Origin: Xestospongia bergquistia | Taxonomy: Eukaryota; Porifera; Demospongiae; Haplosclerida; Petrosiidae | Direction: 5' to 3' | NCBI GenBank assembly: GCA_963965975.1 | Contig: OZ014417.1 | Coordinates: forward strand, 6,243,821-6,307,820 | Length of the DNA: 64,000 bases | Part shown: one piece after another, positions 20,727 through 33,000 of the stretch | Position numbering within the stretch: position 1 is the stretch's first letter | How the letters are laid out: each line of letters starts with the position of its first letter | Program-made: the position numbers and the translations under genes | The notes under the pieces: model-generated | What the model was told of the DNA's origin: nothing | What the model saw: only the letters and a program-made list of their open reading frames with translations | Databases searched by the model: none

Positions 20727-23700
20727 ATGATGAGATTCTTCATTGTTTTGTTTTGTTATACAGTTTTGATGAATAAGTAAGCTTATTTTGACACTGTATT
20801 ACTGTAATCTGTCCTATCATATACAGTTGTCATGCTGTACCATCTTGCACAGAGTATGTATCTGTGTCTTCTGTAACATCATATCTTCCTCCTGATGGGT
20901 TAGTATAACAACTTCTATTAAATATTTTTTATCTATTTAAAATTAAATTTTGGTTATAATAATCCATATGACATCATAAAATCCAAAATAAGGTAACAAT
21001 ATTTTCTATTAATTAGATTATTCTTGAGATTGGTTAAAAAAATGTTAATATATTTAGCAGCAAAATTAGTTTTAAAAAATTATATGCTTATATTCAAAGA
21101 TACTATATGCTACAAATACAGCAATAACAAATATATGTTTATATTATAATACAGAAATGATATGACACAATATAAAGTGACTTATAGACGTCAACTACAA
21201 TGTTGTTCAGGTTATGGTCCTATATCAAATTGTCTACGTAAGTATACTTGTTATTGATGTACACAGAACATGATGCAACAAATTAGCAATTTGCAGTCCC
21301 CAATGTCACACTAATAAGGAATGCTCAGCTCCTAACACTTGTACATGTGTCAGTGGATGGAAAGGCAATGACTGCTTAACACGTATGCTTACAGTTTCTT
21401 GTTGTAGACACATTATAATCATTTTTTCCTCTCAAAACAGCAATTTGCAGTTCAACATGTGGCACTAACAAACAATGTACAGCTCCTGACACTTGTACAT
21501 GTATCAGTGGATGGAAAGGCAGTAACTGCTTAACACATATGGTTACATTTTCTTGTGGACACATTATAATTAATGTTACCTCACAACACAGCAATTTGCA
21601 GTTCAACATGTGGCACTAACAAACAGTGTACAGCTCCTGACACTTGTACATGTATCAGTGGATGGAAAGGCAGTAACTGCTTAACACGTATGGTTACATT
21701 TTCTTGTGGACACATTATAATTAATGTTACCTCACAACACAGCAATTTGCAGTTCAACATGTGGCACTAACAAACAGTGTACAGCTCCTGACACTTGTAC
21801 ATGTGTCAGTGGATGGAAAGGCAGTGACTGCTTAACACGTATGCTTACAGTTTCTTGTTGTAGACACATTATAATCATTTTTTCCTCTCAAAACAGCTAT
21901 TTGCAGTTCAACATGTGGCACTAACAAACAATGTACAGCTCCTGACACTTGTACATGTATCAGTGGATGAAAAGGCAGTAACTGCTTAACACGTATGGTT
22001 ACATTTTCTTGTGGACACATTATAATTAATGTTACCTCACAACACAGCAATTTGCAGTTCAACATGTGGCACTAACAAACAGTGTACAGCTCCTGACACT
22101 TGTACATGTATCAGTGGATGGAAAGGCAGTAACTGCTTAACACGTATGGTTACATTTTCTTGTGGACACATTATAATTAATGTTACCTCACAACACAACA
22201 ATTTGCAGTTCAACATGTGGCACTAACAAACAGTGTACAGCTCCTGACACTTGTACATGTGTCAGTGGATGGAAAGGAAGTGACTGCTTAACACGTATGT
22301 TTACATTTTTGTGAACACATTATCATTATTTTTTCCTCTCAACACAGCAATTTGCAGTTCAACATGTGGCACTAACAAACAATGTACAGCTCCTGACACT
22401 TGTACATGTGTCAGTGGATGGACAGGCAGTGACTGCTTAACATGTATGGTTATATTTTCTTGTGGACACATTGCAATTATTAATTAAACTCAACACAGCA
22501 CTTTGTAGCTCCCCATGTGGCACTAACAAACAATGTACTGCTCATGATACGTGTACATGTGTTAGTGGATGGAAAGGAAGTAACTGCTTAACACGTATAG
22601 TTATTTTTACTTGTGGACACATAATTATTGTTTACTGTCAACACAGCAATTTGCAGTTCAACATGTGGCACTAACAAACAATGTACAGCTCCTGACACTT
22701 GTACATGTGTCAGTGGATGGAAAGGCAGTAACTGCTTAACACGTATGGTTACATTTTCTTATGGATGCATAATTATTTTTTCTTCTCAACACAGCAATTT
22801 GCAGTTCAATATGTGGCACTAACAAGCAATGTACAGCTCCTGACACTTGTACATGTGTCAGTGATGGAAAGGCAGTAACTGCTTAACACGTATGGTTACA
22901 TTTTCTTGTGGACACTTTATAATTAATATTTCATCTCAACACAGCAATTTGTAGTTCAACATGTGGCACTAACAAACAATGTACAGCTCCTGACACTTGT
23001 ACATGTGTCAGTGGATGGACAGGCAGTAGCTGTTTAACAGGTATTGTTTACATAATATCGATATGATGAATTAGCTATTTGCAATAATCAATGAGACAAT
23101 AACATGAAATAATGATCACATTTCTTAAGGCATGTAAATTATGTTCTACAATAGAGTACGTAATTAAAATATTCTAATAAAATAATATTTCTACTACTTA
23201 GGAACTATTCAAGAAATGACATTTTCACAACTTACCAGTACACACTGCACAATAACATGGAATCCTCCAATTCAATACATGCAATATGGAAGTTTTCATG
23301 GTTACATAGTGATGTGTAATATATCAAATACTAACACTATAATAAAATCAAACATCACTCAAAAATTGAATGTCTCTGTAATATTTCTAAAACCATTTAC
23401 TTCATACATTTGCTGTGTCACTCCTCAATGGACAACTAATGAAAGAGGAAAAACAGAGTGTATTAATTTTACCACATTACAAGATGGTAAGTGACAGACT
23501 AACTATTTTTAATTAGGTTATAACCTTCCAATTTAGCTCCTAATTAATATTTACAACTTACAAATGGTTTACTTTTCTGTAGTTCCCAGAGTAGCTCCAA
23601 ACATTGAGTTAGCACAGAGAATTTCTCCAACTAAAATTATTGTGAAAATAAAGCCACTAACATTAGAAGAGGGGAGAGGAATTGTGACAGGATATTCCTT

Positions 23701-26197
23701 TAATCTGACCAAATCGATTGATCATTGTGATGTGGTTGACATGAACAAATTATTAATACATACTCTTAATACTTCAATTGAAGTAGGAAATTTGGATCCA
23801 CTCTCAAAATATTGTTTGTCAGTGTCAGCACAGACTAAAGAAGGACATGGTTTGGAATCTCAAAATATACTAATTCCTCGTTAGTTTAATTATAATGTAT
23901 GATAACGTATTTTAAGTTATTAAGCTATGATAACAAATTCATATTATTTCTTTAAAGTATATGACAACAAACTGATTGTTATGTATATCAATGGATTGGA
24001 TAACTGTTATCTGTGGATAGTAAGTTATATAACAATAACAAATATTATAATACAATTTCTTGTTATAATAGCTGAATAAAACTGAAAGTAAACTCACTGA
24101 CATTACTCAAGTCATAATTACAGTATTGAATAAAGTCTGTTGTTGTTCAATAACTTCAGACTATTTATCAGATAACACTTTACAATGTGACAATGAACAT
24201 ACAATACAAATGAGAGCAAGATTATCTGCTATATCTAATTACACAACATCACAACTATTGAAAATGTTACAAAATTGGACTGCAAATAATTCAGAGATAA
24301 TAGTTGATGGACAGGTGTTAACAGTGACATCAGTTTCTTTTCTGTCAAATGATATGACTCAAAGTAGAAGTAATACAAAAAAAGTAATTCTATTCAGTAC
24401 AATTGGTTCTGTTGGTGGCTTGTCATTTTTTCTTTGTTTTTGTTGCATTACAACATCAATTTGTATTTTCAATAAGTTTAAATCAAAACGAAATTACAAA
24501 TTAAAACCAAGGTTTGTCTTTAAATGCAATTTAAAAAATGTCAGTCATTACAATATATACAGAGCACATGTAATGAAAGAAAGAGACGATGACAATGAAA
24601 ATTATTACCATTTGGTAGCAGAAACAAAGCTTCATGATGAACAGTACTTTGTACATGATGACAATGATATTTCTCCAAATAGGTAATGAGATATTTACCT
24701 CAAAATGATATTTAATATGGAGTTTTCAAAGTTTTGTAGATTCTAAAACCTGTTATGATGACATAATACTAACTGAAAATTGCATTAAAAAGTATGTAGG
24801 ATATTGTATGTGATTATGATGTGAGTAATTGCGGTGTGCCTGTTTTCATTTTTTGAGTAATTTTAACAACTTTTGCATTGCATATTGTTAATTGTTAGGC
24901 CACTGATTTCTACAAAATTAAGTCAAGGAAAACAAAAGGATAGCAATTGCAAAAGTACAGTTACTAGTTTTTTTGATTCTCATACTATTACTGGCACAGA
25001 AACAAGGCAAGTAAATAAACTCTCGTGTTGTCCTTACAAATGTTAGATGCCCTGGTATAATTATAGTATACCTCAGACTACCCAAAAGAACCCAACTCCT
25101 CCTGTTCCACCTCCTAAGAAAGCAAGGTAAACCAGTCATATACAATGATGACAACACTGTACATATATGCTATAGTGAACTGCCTACACAAAGGAAACTA
25201 ATTCCTCCTGTTCCTTTTCCTAGGAAAGCAAAGTAAACCAATCATATATAATCATATTATCTATAGACTGCATATGTTTATTATAGTAAACATGGGACTT
25301 CAGACGTAGAGCATTTTGATGTTCATTGCAATTATTGTTATGACAAAGAAATGACTATACAAAGGAAACCAATTCCTCCTGTTCCACCTCCTAAGAAAGC
25401 AAGGTAACCAGTCATATACAATGATGACAACATTGTACAAATATGCTATAGTGAACTACCTATACAAAGGAAACCAATTCCTCCTGTTCCACCTCCTAAG
25501 AAAGCAAGGTAACCAGTCATATACAATGATGACAACATTGTACATATATGCTATAGTGAACTACCTACACAAAGGAAACTAATTCCTCCTGTTCCTTTTC
25601 CTAGGAAAGCAAGGTAAACCGGTCATATATAATGATGATATAGATTGTACATATATATTATAGTAAACATGGGGCTTCAGACGTAAAGCATTTTGATGTT
25701 CATTGCAATTATTGTTATGATAAAGAAATGACTACACAAAGGAAACCAATTCCTTCTGTTCCACCTCCTAAGAAAGCAAGGTAAACCAAGTATTATAAAA
25801 TGATGACAACACTGTACATATATGCTATAGTGAACTGCCTACACAGAGGAAACTAATTCCTGCTGTTCCTTTTCTTAGGAAACCAAGGTAAACCAGTCAT
25901 ATATAATGATGTTAGAGACTGTACATATATATTATAGTAAACATGGGGCTTCAGACGTAGAGCATTTTGATGTTCATTGCAATTATTGTTATGACAAAGA
26001 AATGATTACACAAGGAAAACCAATTCCTCCTGTTCCACCTCCTAAGAAAGCAAGGTAAACCAGTCATATGCGATGATGACATATACTGTATAATATACTA
26101 TAGCAAACATGGAGCCTCAGATGTAGAACATTTTGAAACGCCATCTAATCATAGTTATGGCAAAAAAATGTCTGCACAAAAGCAAGGAGTACCTTAG
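20727..26197 (+). CDS. Gene B: EMI-EGF-FN3 single-pass receptor-like protein
   Basis: Exons: 20727-20776, 20827-20898, 21155-21237, twelve EGF exons in 21287-23040, 23202-23486, 23583-23879, 23958-24019, 24072-24511, 24563-24682, 24732-24791, 24899-25006, 25067-25126, 25176-25232, 25287-25403, 25452-25508, 25557-25613, 25664-25780, 25831-25887, 25938-26054, 26104-26197 (TAG). Start: MMRFFIVLFCYTVLMN is a signal peptide, and CTCTAAAATG is shared with C and D. Exons 2-3 resemble an EMI domain (CHAVPSC, then YKVTYRRQLQCCSGY). Then come EGF repeats, two FN3, the juxtamembrane domain, TM and a proline-rich tail. Four EGF exons are damaged (AT donor at 21,537; TGA in 21,897-21,992; lost acceptor before 22,199; 1-nt loss in 22,795-22,889). 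As these are 1-1 exons they could be skipped. The rest is intact. It may be functional with fewer EGFs, or be decaying. Confidence 0.75.
20827..21237 (+). other. EMI-like domain of gene B (shortened)
   Basis: Exon 2 encodes NCHAVPSCTEYVSVSSVTSY then LPPDG. Exon 3 encodes NDMTQYKVTYRRQLQCCSGY then GPISNCL. The repeated Y-x-x-x-Y-R followed by CC-x-GY is the signature of EMI C-terminal halves. Gene C exon 2 is 48 bp longer (YHATYRSCSFWGLDNC), and gene D has SCGWWGC there. Gene B has therefore lost sixteen codons including two cysteines, presumably altering the fold. EMI assignment is by motif only. Confidence 0.55.
21287..23040 (+). repeat. Tandem EGF-exon array of gene B (12 exons)
   Basis: Exons: 21287-21382, 21441-21536, 21592-21687, 21743-21838, 21897-21992, 22048-22143, 22199-22294, 22348-22443, 22499-22594, 22647-22742, 22795-22889, 22945-23040. 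All are 96 bp except the eleventh (95). A 456-bp three-exon higher-order repeat is visible: intron 21,383-21,440 recurs at 21,839-21,896. The AT-rich intron type seen in gene A occurs once, at 22,444-22,498. The consensus repeat is CSSTCGTNKQCTAPDTCTC followed by VSGWKGSNC. Confidence 0.88.
24512..24562 (+). other. Stop-free 51-nt intron in gene B tail
   Basis: GTTTGT...ATACAG lies between the TM exon and the next tail exon. It is a multiple of three and open in the gene frame; retention would add 17 residues (FVFKCNLKNVSHYNIY region). The corresponding introns of A (3838-3891) and C contain stops. Confidence 0.6.
25067..26197 (+). repeat. Proline-rich cytoplasmic exon array of gene B
   Basis: Eight phase 2-2 exons are followed by a terminal exon. 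Lengths run 60, 57, 117, 57, 57, 117, 57, 117, then 94. The 57-bp type encodes SELPTQRKLIPPVPFPRKA. The 117-bp type encodes SKHGTSDVEHFDVHCNYCYD then KEMT-x-QRKPIPPVPPPKKAR. All splice at AAR (AG/G or AA/G). PVPPPK fits a class II SH3 ligand, whereas the 57-bp type has PVPFPR. The terminal exon 26,104-26,197 ends AQKQGVP-stop, as in gene A. Confidence 0.83.
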
Positions 26198-28400
26198 GTT
26201 CTCCCTTCTCCAAAAAAAGTCAGTTGACTAAAATTGACTTCTCAATTTGTTGCAAAGTTTAAAATTTGTTAAATGCTTCAAATTCCATGGCTAAATAACT
26301 GTTTTGTCAAAAAAAATAACGCTGGACTTAGTATTCAATGTCAAAGTGGTGCTAGTAACTATAGTAGTGGCAATATAATCTAGTAGAATTATTGAATATG
26401 TAATATGAAGATGGTTTTGTTCTTATTAATAATTCATATGATAGTTATGAATGTAAGAGGTGTGGCTCATTTATTGTGTTACACTTCCTTTTTAGATTGG
26501 GGCCATATTAGGCTTGTTTACAGGTATGCATGAGTATTTCAATGACAACAGTAATTGTTCATTAGCTTTGACATCTGCAGAAATCAGATACTGATGTCTA
26601 TGATAATAGGTAGAAAGATCTAAAGATCTGCTTACACCTTTCTATTGAATGAAATGTGCTATTTATTTATCCTAACTGGTTTGACATACGACAATAATTA
26701 TTAGCATTTACTACATGAGTAATACAACAATTGATGTAGCTGATCAATCTTTATTAATTTTGTATAAAAGCTTGTTTTATTATCTACTTTCAAATATGAA
26801 GACTATATTAGTAATATCCAGGAATAATTAAGACTCCTTTGGATAAATGCATTTGAGTAATCCATTATATATATACCACAAGTCATCTTGGGACTATCCT
26901 GAAATTACCACACCATGAATGCATAGGACCATGTGTCCAAACGGTATACCTAGTCCATCCTTCAACTATACTGTCTTAAGAACACGTAGGTCAATTGTCT
27001 CTGAGTACCTCAGCATACCCTGATACTATCCTGGGATGACTACACCATAGATGGATGTGGGCCCATTGTGTCTGAGATTCCCAGGTGTCTTAGGAATCTC
27101 AGAACATCCTGGTGCTAGCATAAGCTGACCACACCCATATCCTAGGCATTCTTATAATATATAACCAGATTATAGATCCATGAGCCCATTGTGTCTTCGT
27201 TTTTTGGGTGTCCTAATTTTCTTAGGATATCCTAGCACTCTCCTGGGATGGCCATACCATGGATGCATGAGCCAATTGTATCTGAGTGTTTCTGGTGTAT
27301 AAGTACCTTAGGATATTCCTGTACTACACTGGATGACCACATTAATTCACACCATATTTGAAGTGATAATATTTTGGTATACATTTTTAAAAGACCTGAT
27401 TTCTTTTGTGATTGCTGACATTATTGATATAAGTGATATAAAATTGCTAGTGTTAAATATTGAGTATCAAAATACAAAGTCTAATTGTGACTGGTATAAT
27501 GACAGGAACATTATGATTCTATAAAAAGAAAACACTTGCATGGTGAGTTCCTAGTGGGTGTCTTTAGTCTTTTCAGCCTCAATTGATTTGAATCAAATGA
27601 ATCAACTATAACTACTAAAATGTTCTGGAAATCTTATATGTTAACATTCACATGCTATTTCTTATTGAGCAAGAGATATGTCAAATTCCCTCATCTTTTC
27701 GGCATCATCACTAGGGCCTTCTATTTTTCAAGCTTATACATATGTCTATTAATATATTCAATATAGAAGTTAGAAAGACACAATTAACAACTAACTTTTT
27801 GGCTCCTTTTTGTAAATTAATCTCCACCAACTGCCTGCTCAGCAATATTTTAAATCCTACAATTGCTCCATCCTTATTACCCATTGATTGAAATTTCTTT
27901 TAATGCAATAGTGCATTTAGATAAAATACATTGTCAGGTAGTAATAGTGAAAATGATGCGAGTCCTTGCCCTGAGGGTGGTAGTCTATAATGCCTTAATG
28001 TACTATGGAGAAACATTTTCAATTTCTAAAGGGGTATTAAGTAACTCGTAACATTCTAACAATAAAATCTTACTGATCAAGGTCTATTGCTTTCTTTGTC
28101 TGCAAAATTTCTTGGAGTATTGTCTGAATATCGTCATGTGGCTTAAATTAAAGTTTACTTCTAATTGCATATTACGAACCCTTAAATTGTGACCTGACCT
28201 CTGATGCAATTTTTTGTTACATCCTTGTTAGTTGAATCCATGAAGGTCTACTGTAAAAATTAATTCAAATAAAATTTCTATCATAATACTACTAACTAAA
28301 TTCGATTCAAACTTGTCTTCCTCAACAAGTAGTTTATATTGTTTTCTAATAACTTTGTGAAAAAACAGCATAAAGATAATTCACTCAAACAAGGCATTAT
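26198..28400. other. 3' flank of gene B, paralogous to gene A flank
   Basis: Non-coding. It is collinear with 5502-7440 and resumes matching gene A flank at 28,233 (GAATCCATGAAGGTCTACTG) with 8,134 onward. It includes the degenerate ~95-bp repeat at about 26,810-27,340. No gene is supported. Confidence 0.6.
26810..27340 (+). repeat. Degenerate ~95-bp tandem repeat downstream of gene B
   Basis: It is the counterpart of 6121-6720, with recurring CTATCCTGGGATGA, CCATTGTGTCTGAG and TCTTAGGA. Non-coding. Confidence 0.5.
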
Positions 28401-30009
28401 TTTACTCTAACTTTTGGAGGAATCATTTTCTTCATTTTTCAGAACAACTTGAATCACATGGTGTATTTTCCAATACTTTCTTCAACATCCAACTATTTTT
28501 CTTCTTAACTGATTGGCCATCGAGTGACCCATTCTACTGGATCTTAATGGAAGTATTACACAAACAAAGCAAAATAAATCAAAATAATCTGTTTTTAATT
28601 ATTACTTGTATGTCTATCAATCTGTCACTTTGTGTCATATTATGTAAAAATAGTAATATTAAATTATATATATTTTTATTAGATCATTTTCAGAACCAGT
28701 ATATAGAAGCACGGCTGAATGAGGACACCCCTAGCTAACTACATCACATATCAAGTTACACACACAATTGAAGAATTGTCAGTTTATAATCTTATTACAT
28801 ACTTAACTAATAAACTGCGCATGCTTTTTTAAACAAACTGCAATAATGACGCCATTTTTAGCTCTAAAAAGCGCTAGACATTAGTTGAACCGCCATCTTT
28901 CTGCAGGGTTGATGACATCTTGTCAGTAGACATTGAAGACGAAGGCAATTACTACTATTGCCTTCTACTGTCAGTCACCTTCAGTCAAATTAAATTACTT
29001 TCTTGCTCACTATCTATCATATTTTATCATAGTATAAAATATTACAACCAACCTGTGGCAATGGTGACAAATTAAACTACACCTTTTTTACCGCAGTACA
29101 AAGAGAGAATGGAGAAAGAACATTTAGGTCAGAGTAATCGTACAGAATGTGTATATATTATGGAAGACCTGACATATTCATCGATATCTAATCTTTAGTT
29201 TTCTTTTGACAAGAGCCTCTGACCCAAGATAGTCGTCACGTATGTATGATGTACGCATATTTTATAAAATTAACATATATAGTATCTTGTATAAGAGACA
29301 ACTTGCTGTAATTTAGTACTAGAAAACTCTCTTAAACTTGCTATTAGAAAGATTTTGAACACATATAGTTCCATAGTATATACACATGTATAAAGATGGA
29401 AAGCTACTTTGCAAGATTGTGTGTACATGTAAGATACTGACTTCACAGTGAACTGAGAATAAGTAGCAGCGTCTAAGGAAGACTACAGGTATAACACTAA
29501 AGAAACAAGCTAGCAAAAGCTTTAATCTTTTGATCATGATCAGTCAATGAGGGCTTGCACTTAGGGTTATAAATAATAAACTAGTCATTGGTTGCCATAT
29601 GCTTTATTGGTTAAGAATGTATATATAAAACATGGTCAAAGACAATTGTAGGAAAGGCTGGTACACTGTGAATGGCAGACAATAAAAATGTGATTCACAA
29701 GAAACTTTGTCTACATTTGTATGACATCTAGCTAACTTTTGTTAACATAAGTTGTAAACTCAACAGTCTTGTTAATAAAGAGACAATCACTGTAATAAAT
29801 GTATAACTAGCAGAGCTTCAATGCCAGGTATGTGAACTCTTGTGGATCCAATTGTCTTGTTTTAGACAATTGGATCCACAATGCTATAATAAAAGTAAAA
29901 TGGGACCTTATTGTCTCTTGACAAAACCATTATTTGACCTTTGAAGTTTCATTTTTCCTTTTCGCAATTCCTAGAGTTTATGATAAAATCAGGAGTTACT
30001 TTCAATGTA
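28401..30009. other. Intergenic between genes B and C
   Basis: No supported gene. It contains a perfect 17-bp hairpin at 29,841-29,880 and a small 9-bp stem at 28,941-28,965 (GAAGGCAAT / ATTGCCTTC). Confidence 0.45.
29841..29880. repeat. Perfect 17-bp inverted repeat, 6-nt loop
   Basis: TGTGGATCCAATTGTCT, loop TGTTTT, then the exact complement AGACAATTGGATCCACA. It could fold as an RNA or cruciform hairpin; function unknown. Confidence 0.8.
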
Positions 30010-33000
30010 TCAACCTTGCTTTAAAGGAAGTGAAGGAAATGTTTGCTTTTGTTCAGTCATTCCTTTAGCACAATTAATATTATCTGTCATTTCAAAATGT
30101 TCTACAACTGAGGTTCCATGTTTACTATAGTATATATGTAGTGTATATAATCATTGTATATGACTGGTTTACCTTGCTTTCTTAGAAGGGGGAACAGAAG
30201 AAATTGGTTTCTTTTTGACATTCTGAAGTGTACTATAATTACAAAATAAGATTTCCAGGAAGTAGATGAGAATTTATTTACTTGCCTTGTTTTTGTAACA
30301 GTATCAATAGGAGAGTCATGAACACTAGTACTTGCACTTATACAACTGCTTTCCTTCACTCTCCTTTGACCTAATTTTGTAGATGTTTGTGCTCTAGCAT
30401 TAAAATGACAATATAAATTTACTTGTAATAATTAATATTACTCATAATATTGAGGAATATCTATCATGTCATAGTTCATATCATTGATTACTTCATAAAT
30501 CATTTCATCCATTTCTTCATAGATCATATCTGAGAAATCATGTGTATTTCTTTGAAATAGCACTGATCAATTACTAATTGCATGACAAATTTACAAACTT
30601 TAATCCACTGGTAGTTTTTTTATTTACTGTAATGTCACTTGAATACTCATAACAGTCTTCAGAATCTACAATACTTAAAAAGGTCATATTAAATAAATAT
30701 TGTTGATGAATGATATATGTTTACTTATTAGGAGAAATACCAATCCTATTACATACAAGGTCCAACTCATTATTAAGTGTTGTTTCAGTTTGTGAATAGT
30801 AATGATATCCATCATCATCTTTTTTCCTTGCATTTCATATCCTCTGTATATACATATTAATGATATTATTATTTGAAATATTTTAAATTATGTGTACAAC
30901 AAACCTTGGTTTTAAATTGTCATTTCTTTTTGATTTAAACTTCATGACAATAAAAACTAATATTATTGAGCAACAAACATAAAGAAACAATGACAAGCCA
31001 CCAGCATACCCAATTGCACTGAATATAATCAATTTGTTTTTTGTTTGAACTAACATTAGCAAATAAAGAAGTTATATTATTTGACAGAAAATAAACTGAT
31101 GTCACTGTTAACATCTGTCCATCAACTATTATGTCTGAAGTATCTCTTGTCCAATTTTGTAATATAGTCAATAGTTGTGAAATTGTGTAATTAGATATAG
31201 CAGATAATCTTGCTCTCATTTGTATTGTATGTTCATTGTCACATTGTAAAGTGTTATCTGATATAGTCTGAAGTTATTGAACAATAACAGACTTTATTCA
31301 ACACTCTAATTATGACTTGAGTAATCTCAGTGAGTTTACTTTCATTTTTATTTAGCTATTATAACAAGATATTGTATTATAATATTTGTCATTGTTATAT
31401 AACTTACTATCCACAGATAACAGTTATCCAATCCATTGATATATATAACAATGAGTTTGTAGTCATACACTTAACAAAAAATGTAATTTTTTTTAATATT
31501 ATTTAAAATAAACTAACCAGGAATTAGTATATTTTGAGATTCCAAACCGTGTCCTTCTTTAGTTTGTGCTGACATTGACAAACAATATCTGAGAGTGGAT
31601 CCAGATTTCCTACTTTAATTGAAGTATTAAGAGTATGTATTAATAACTTGTTTATATCAACCATAATCTATTGATTTGGTCAGATTAAAGGGATATCCTG
31701 TCACAATTACTCTCCCCTCTTCTAGTGTTAGTGGCTTTATTTTTATGATTATTTCAGTTGAGGAAATTCTCTGTGCTAACTCAATGTTTGGAGCCACTCT
31801 GGGAACTATAGAAAGCAAACCTGTTTTTGTAATAATATACCTGTCTCTTGAGTAAAAAATACTTCATGTAAAGCATTTCTAGCACCAGCAATAGTAACTG
31901 CAAAAACATTAACTTCATATGGAACATAAGGACCCAAGGAGTGTATATATAGTTTATAATGCAAGTCAAGCTGTAACTAACTTAGATTTTGAATTAAATG
32001 AGGTAAATGTTTTGCAGTTTCAACCGAGACAGAGTAATTAAATGTTTTAATTACTGTTAATTGCAAACTCCTAATATTGATGTCATAGTATAAAATAATT
32101 CCATTTGGTAGTAATGGTGGCTCCCATGAAATGTTGACTGATGTATTTGAAAGTACAGTGATGGTCAATTGTTGTATAGTGCCAGGTTTTAATTGATTAT
32201 AGAAGAATGTAATGATATATCCATTAATCTAACCTGTCTAGCTGTTCTGTTATATTGTAGAAATAGTCTGACTGAGGTCTTTCTCCTCCACCAGTTGTAA
32301 CTGAGATACTTACTCTTCACTTGTTGATAGGGTCTCAGTCCCACCAGGAGATATATCGCGAGCTTACTATCTACAGTTCTAGTAGATATATCACTAATAT
32401 TGTTGATGTAGTGAGTAATGATACCATTAGGTATCAATGGAGGCTCCCATTGAATTAGAAGAGAGAAAGCATCGATAACACTAACTGAAACATTAACTGG
32501 TGAGTCATGAGGAACTAAATTATAAGATTATGGATGAAATGACTTTCTTAATGCTTTTAGTTACCTCCTTACCATCTTCTAATGTGGTAAAGTAAATACA
32601 CAGTCTTTTTCCCATTCCATTAGTTGTCCATTGAGGAGTGACACAGCAAATGTATAAAGTAAACAGTTTTAAAGATATTACAGAGATATACAATTTCTGA
32701 GTGATGTCTGATGTTATTATAGTGTTAGTATTTGGTATATTACACGTCACTATGTAACCATCAAAACATCCATATTGCATGTATTGAAATGGAGGATTCC
32801 ATGTTATTATGCACAATGTGCTAGAAAGGCCTGAAATAGCCATATTTTGTATAGGTCCTATAAAATACGATTTATATTAGCTAAATATTTAAAGTCAACA
32901 AAAGATATGTACTGCAATGTGATTATAATAAAACATTCACTTTTTGTTACATGACATCTAATGTGTATTATCTACTATACCTAAGCTGTACATTCCACGT

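Noticed and set aside
30442-30549. Canonical ITAM in gene C tail
   Set aside because: YxxI motifs are separated by four residues, not six to eight, so only a YxxM/YxxI series is claimed.
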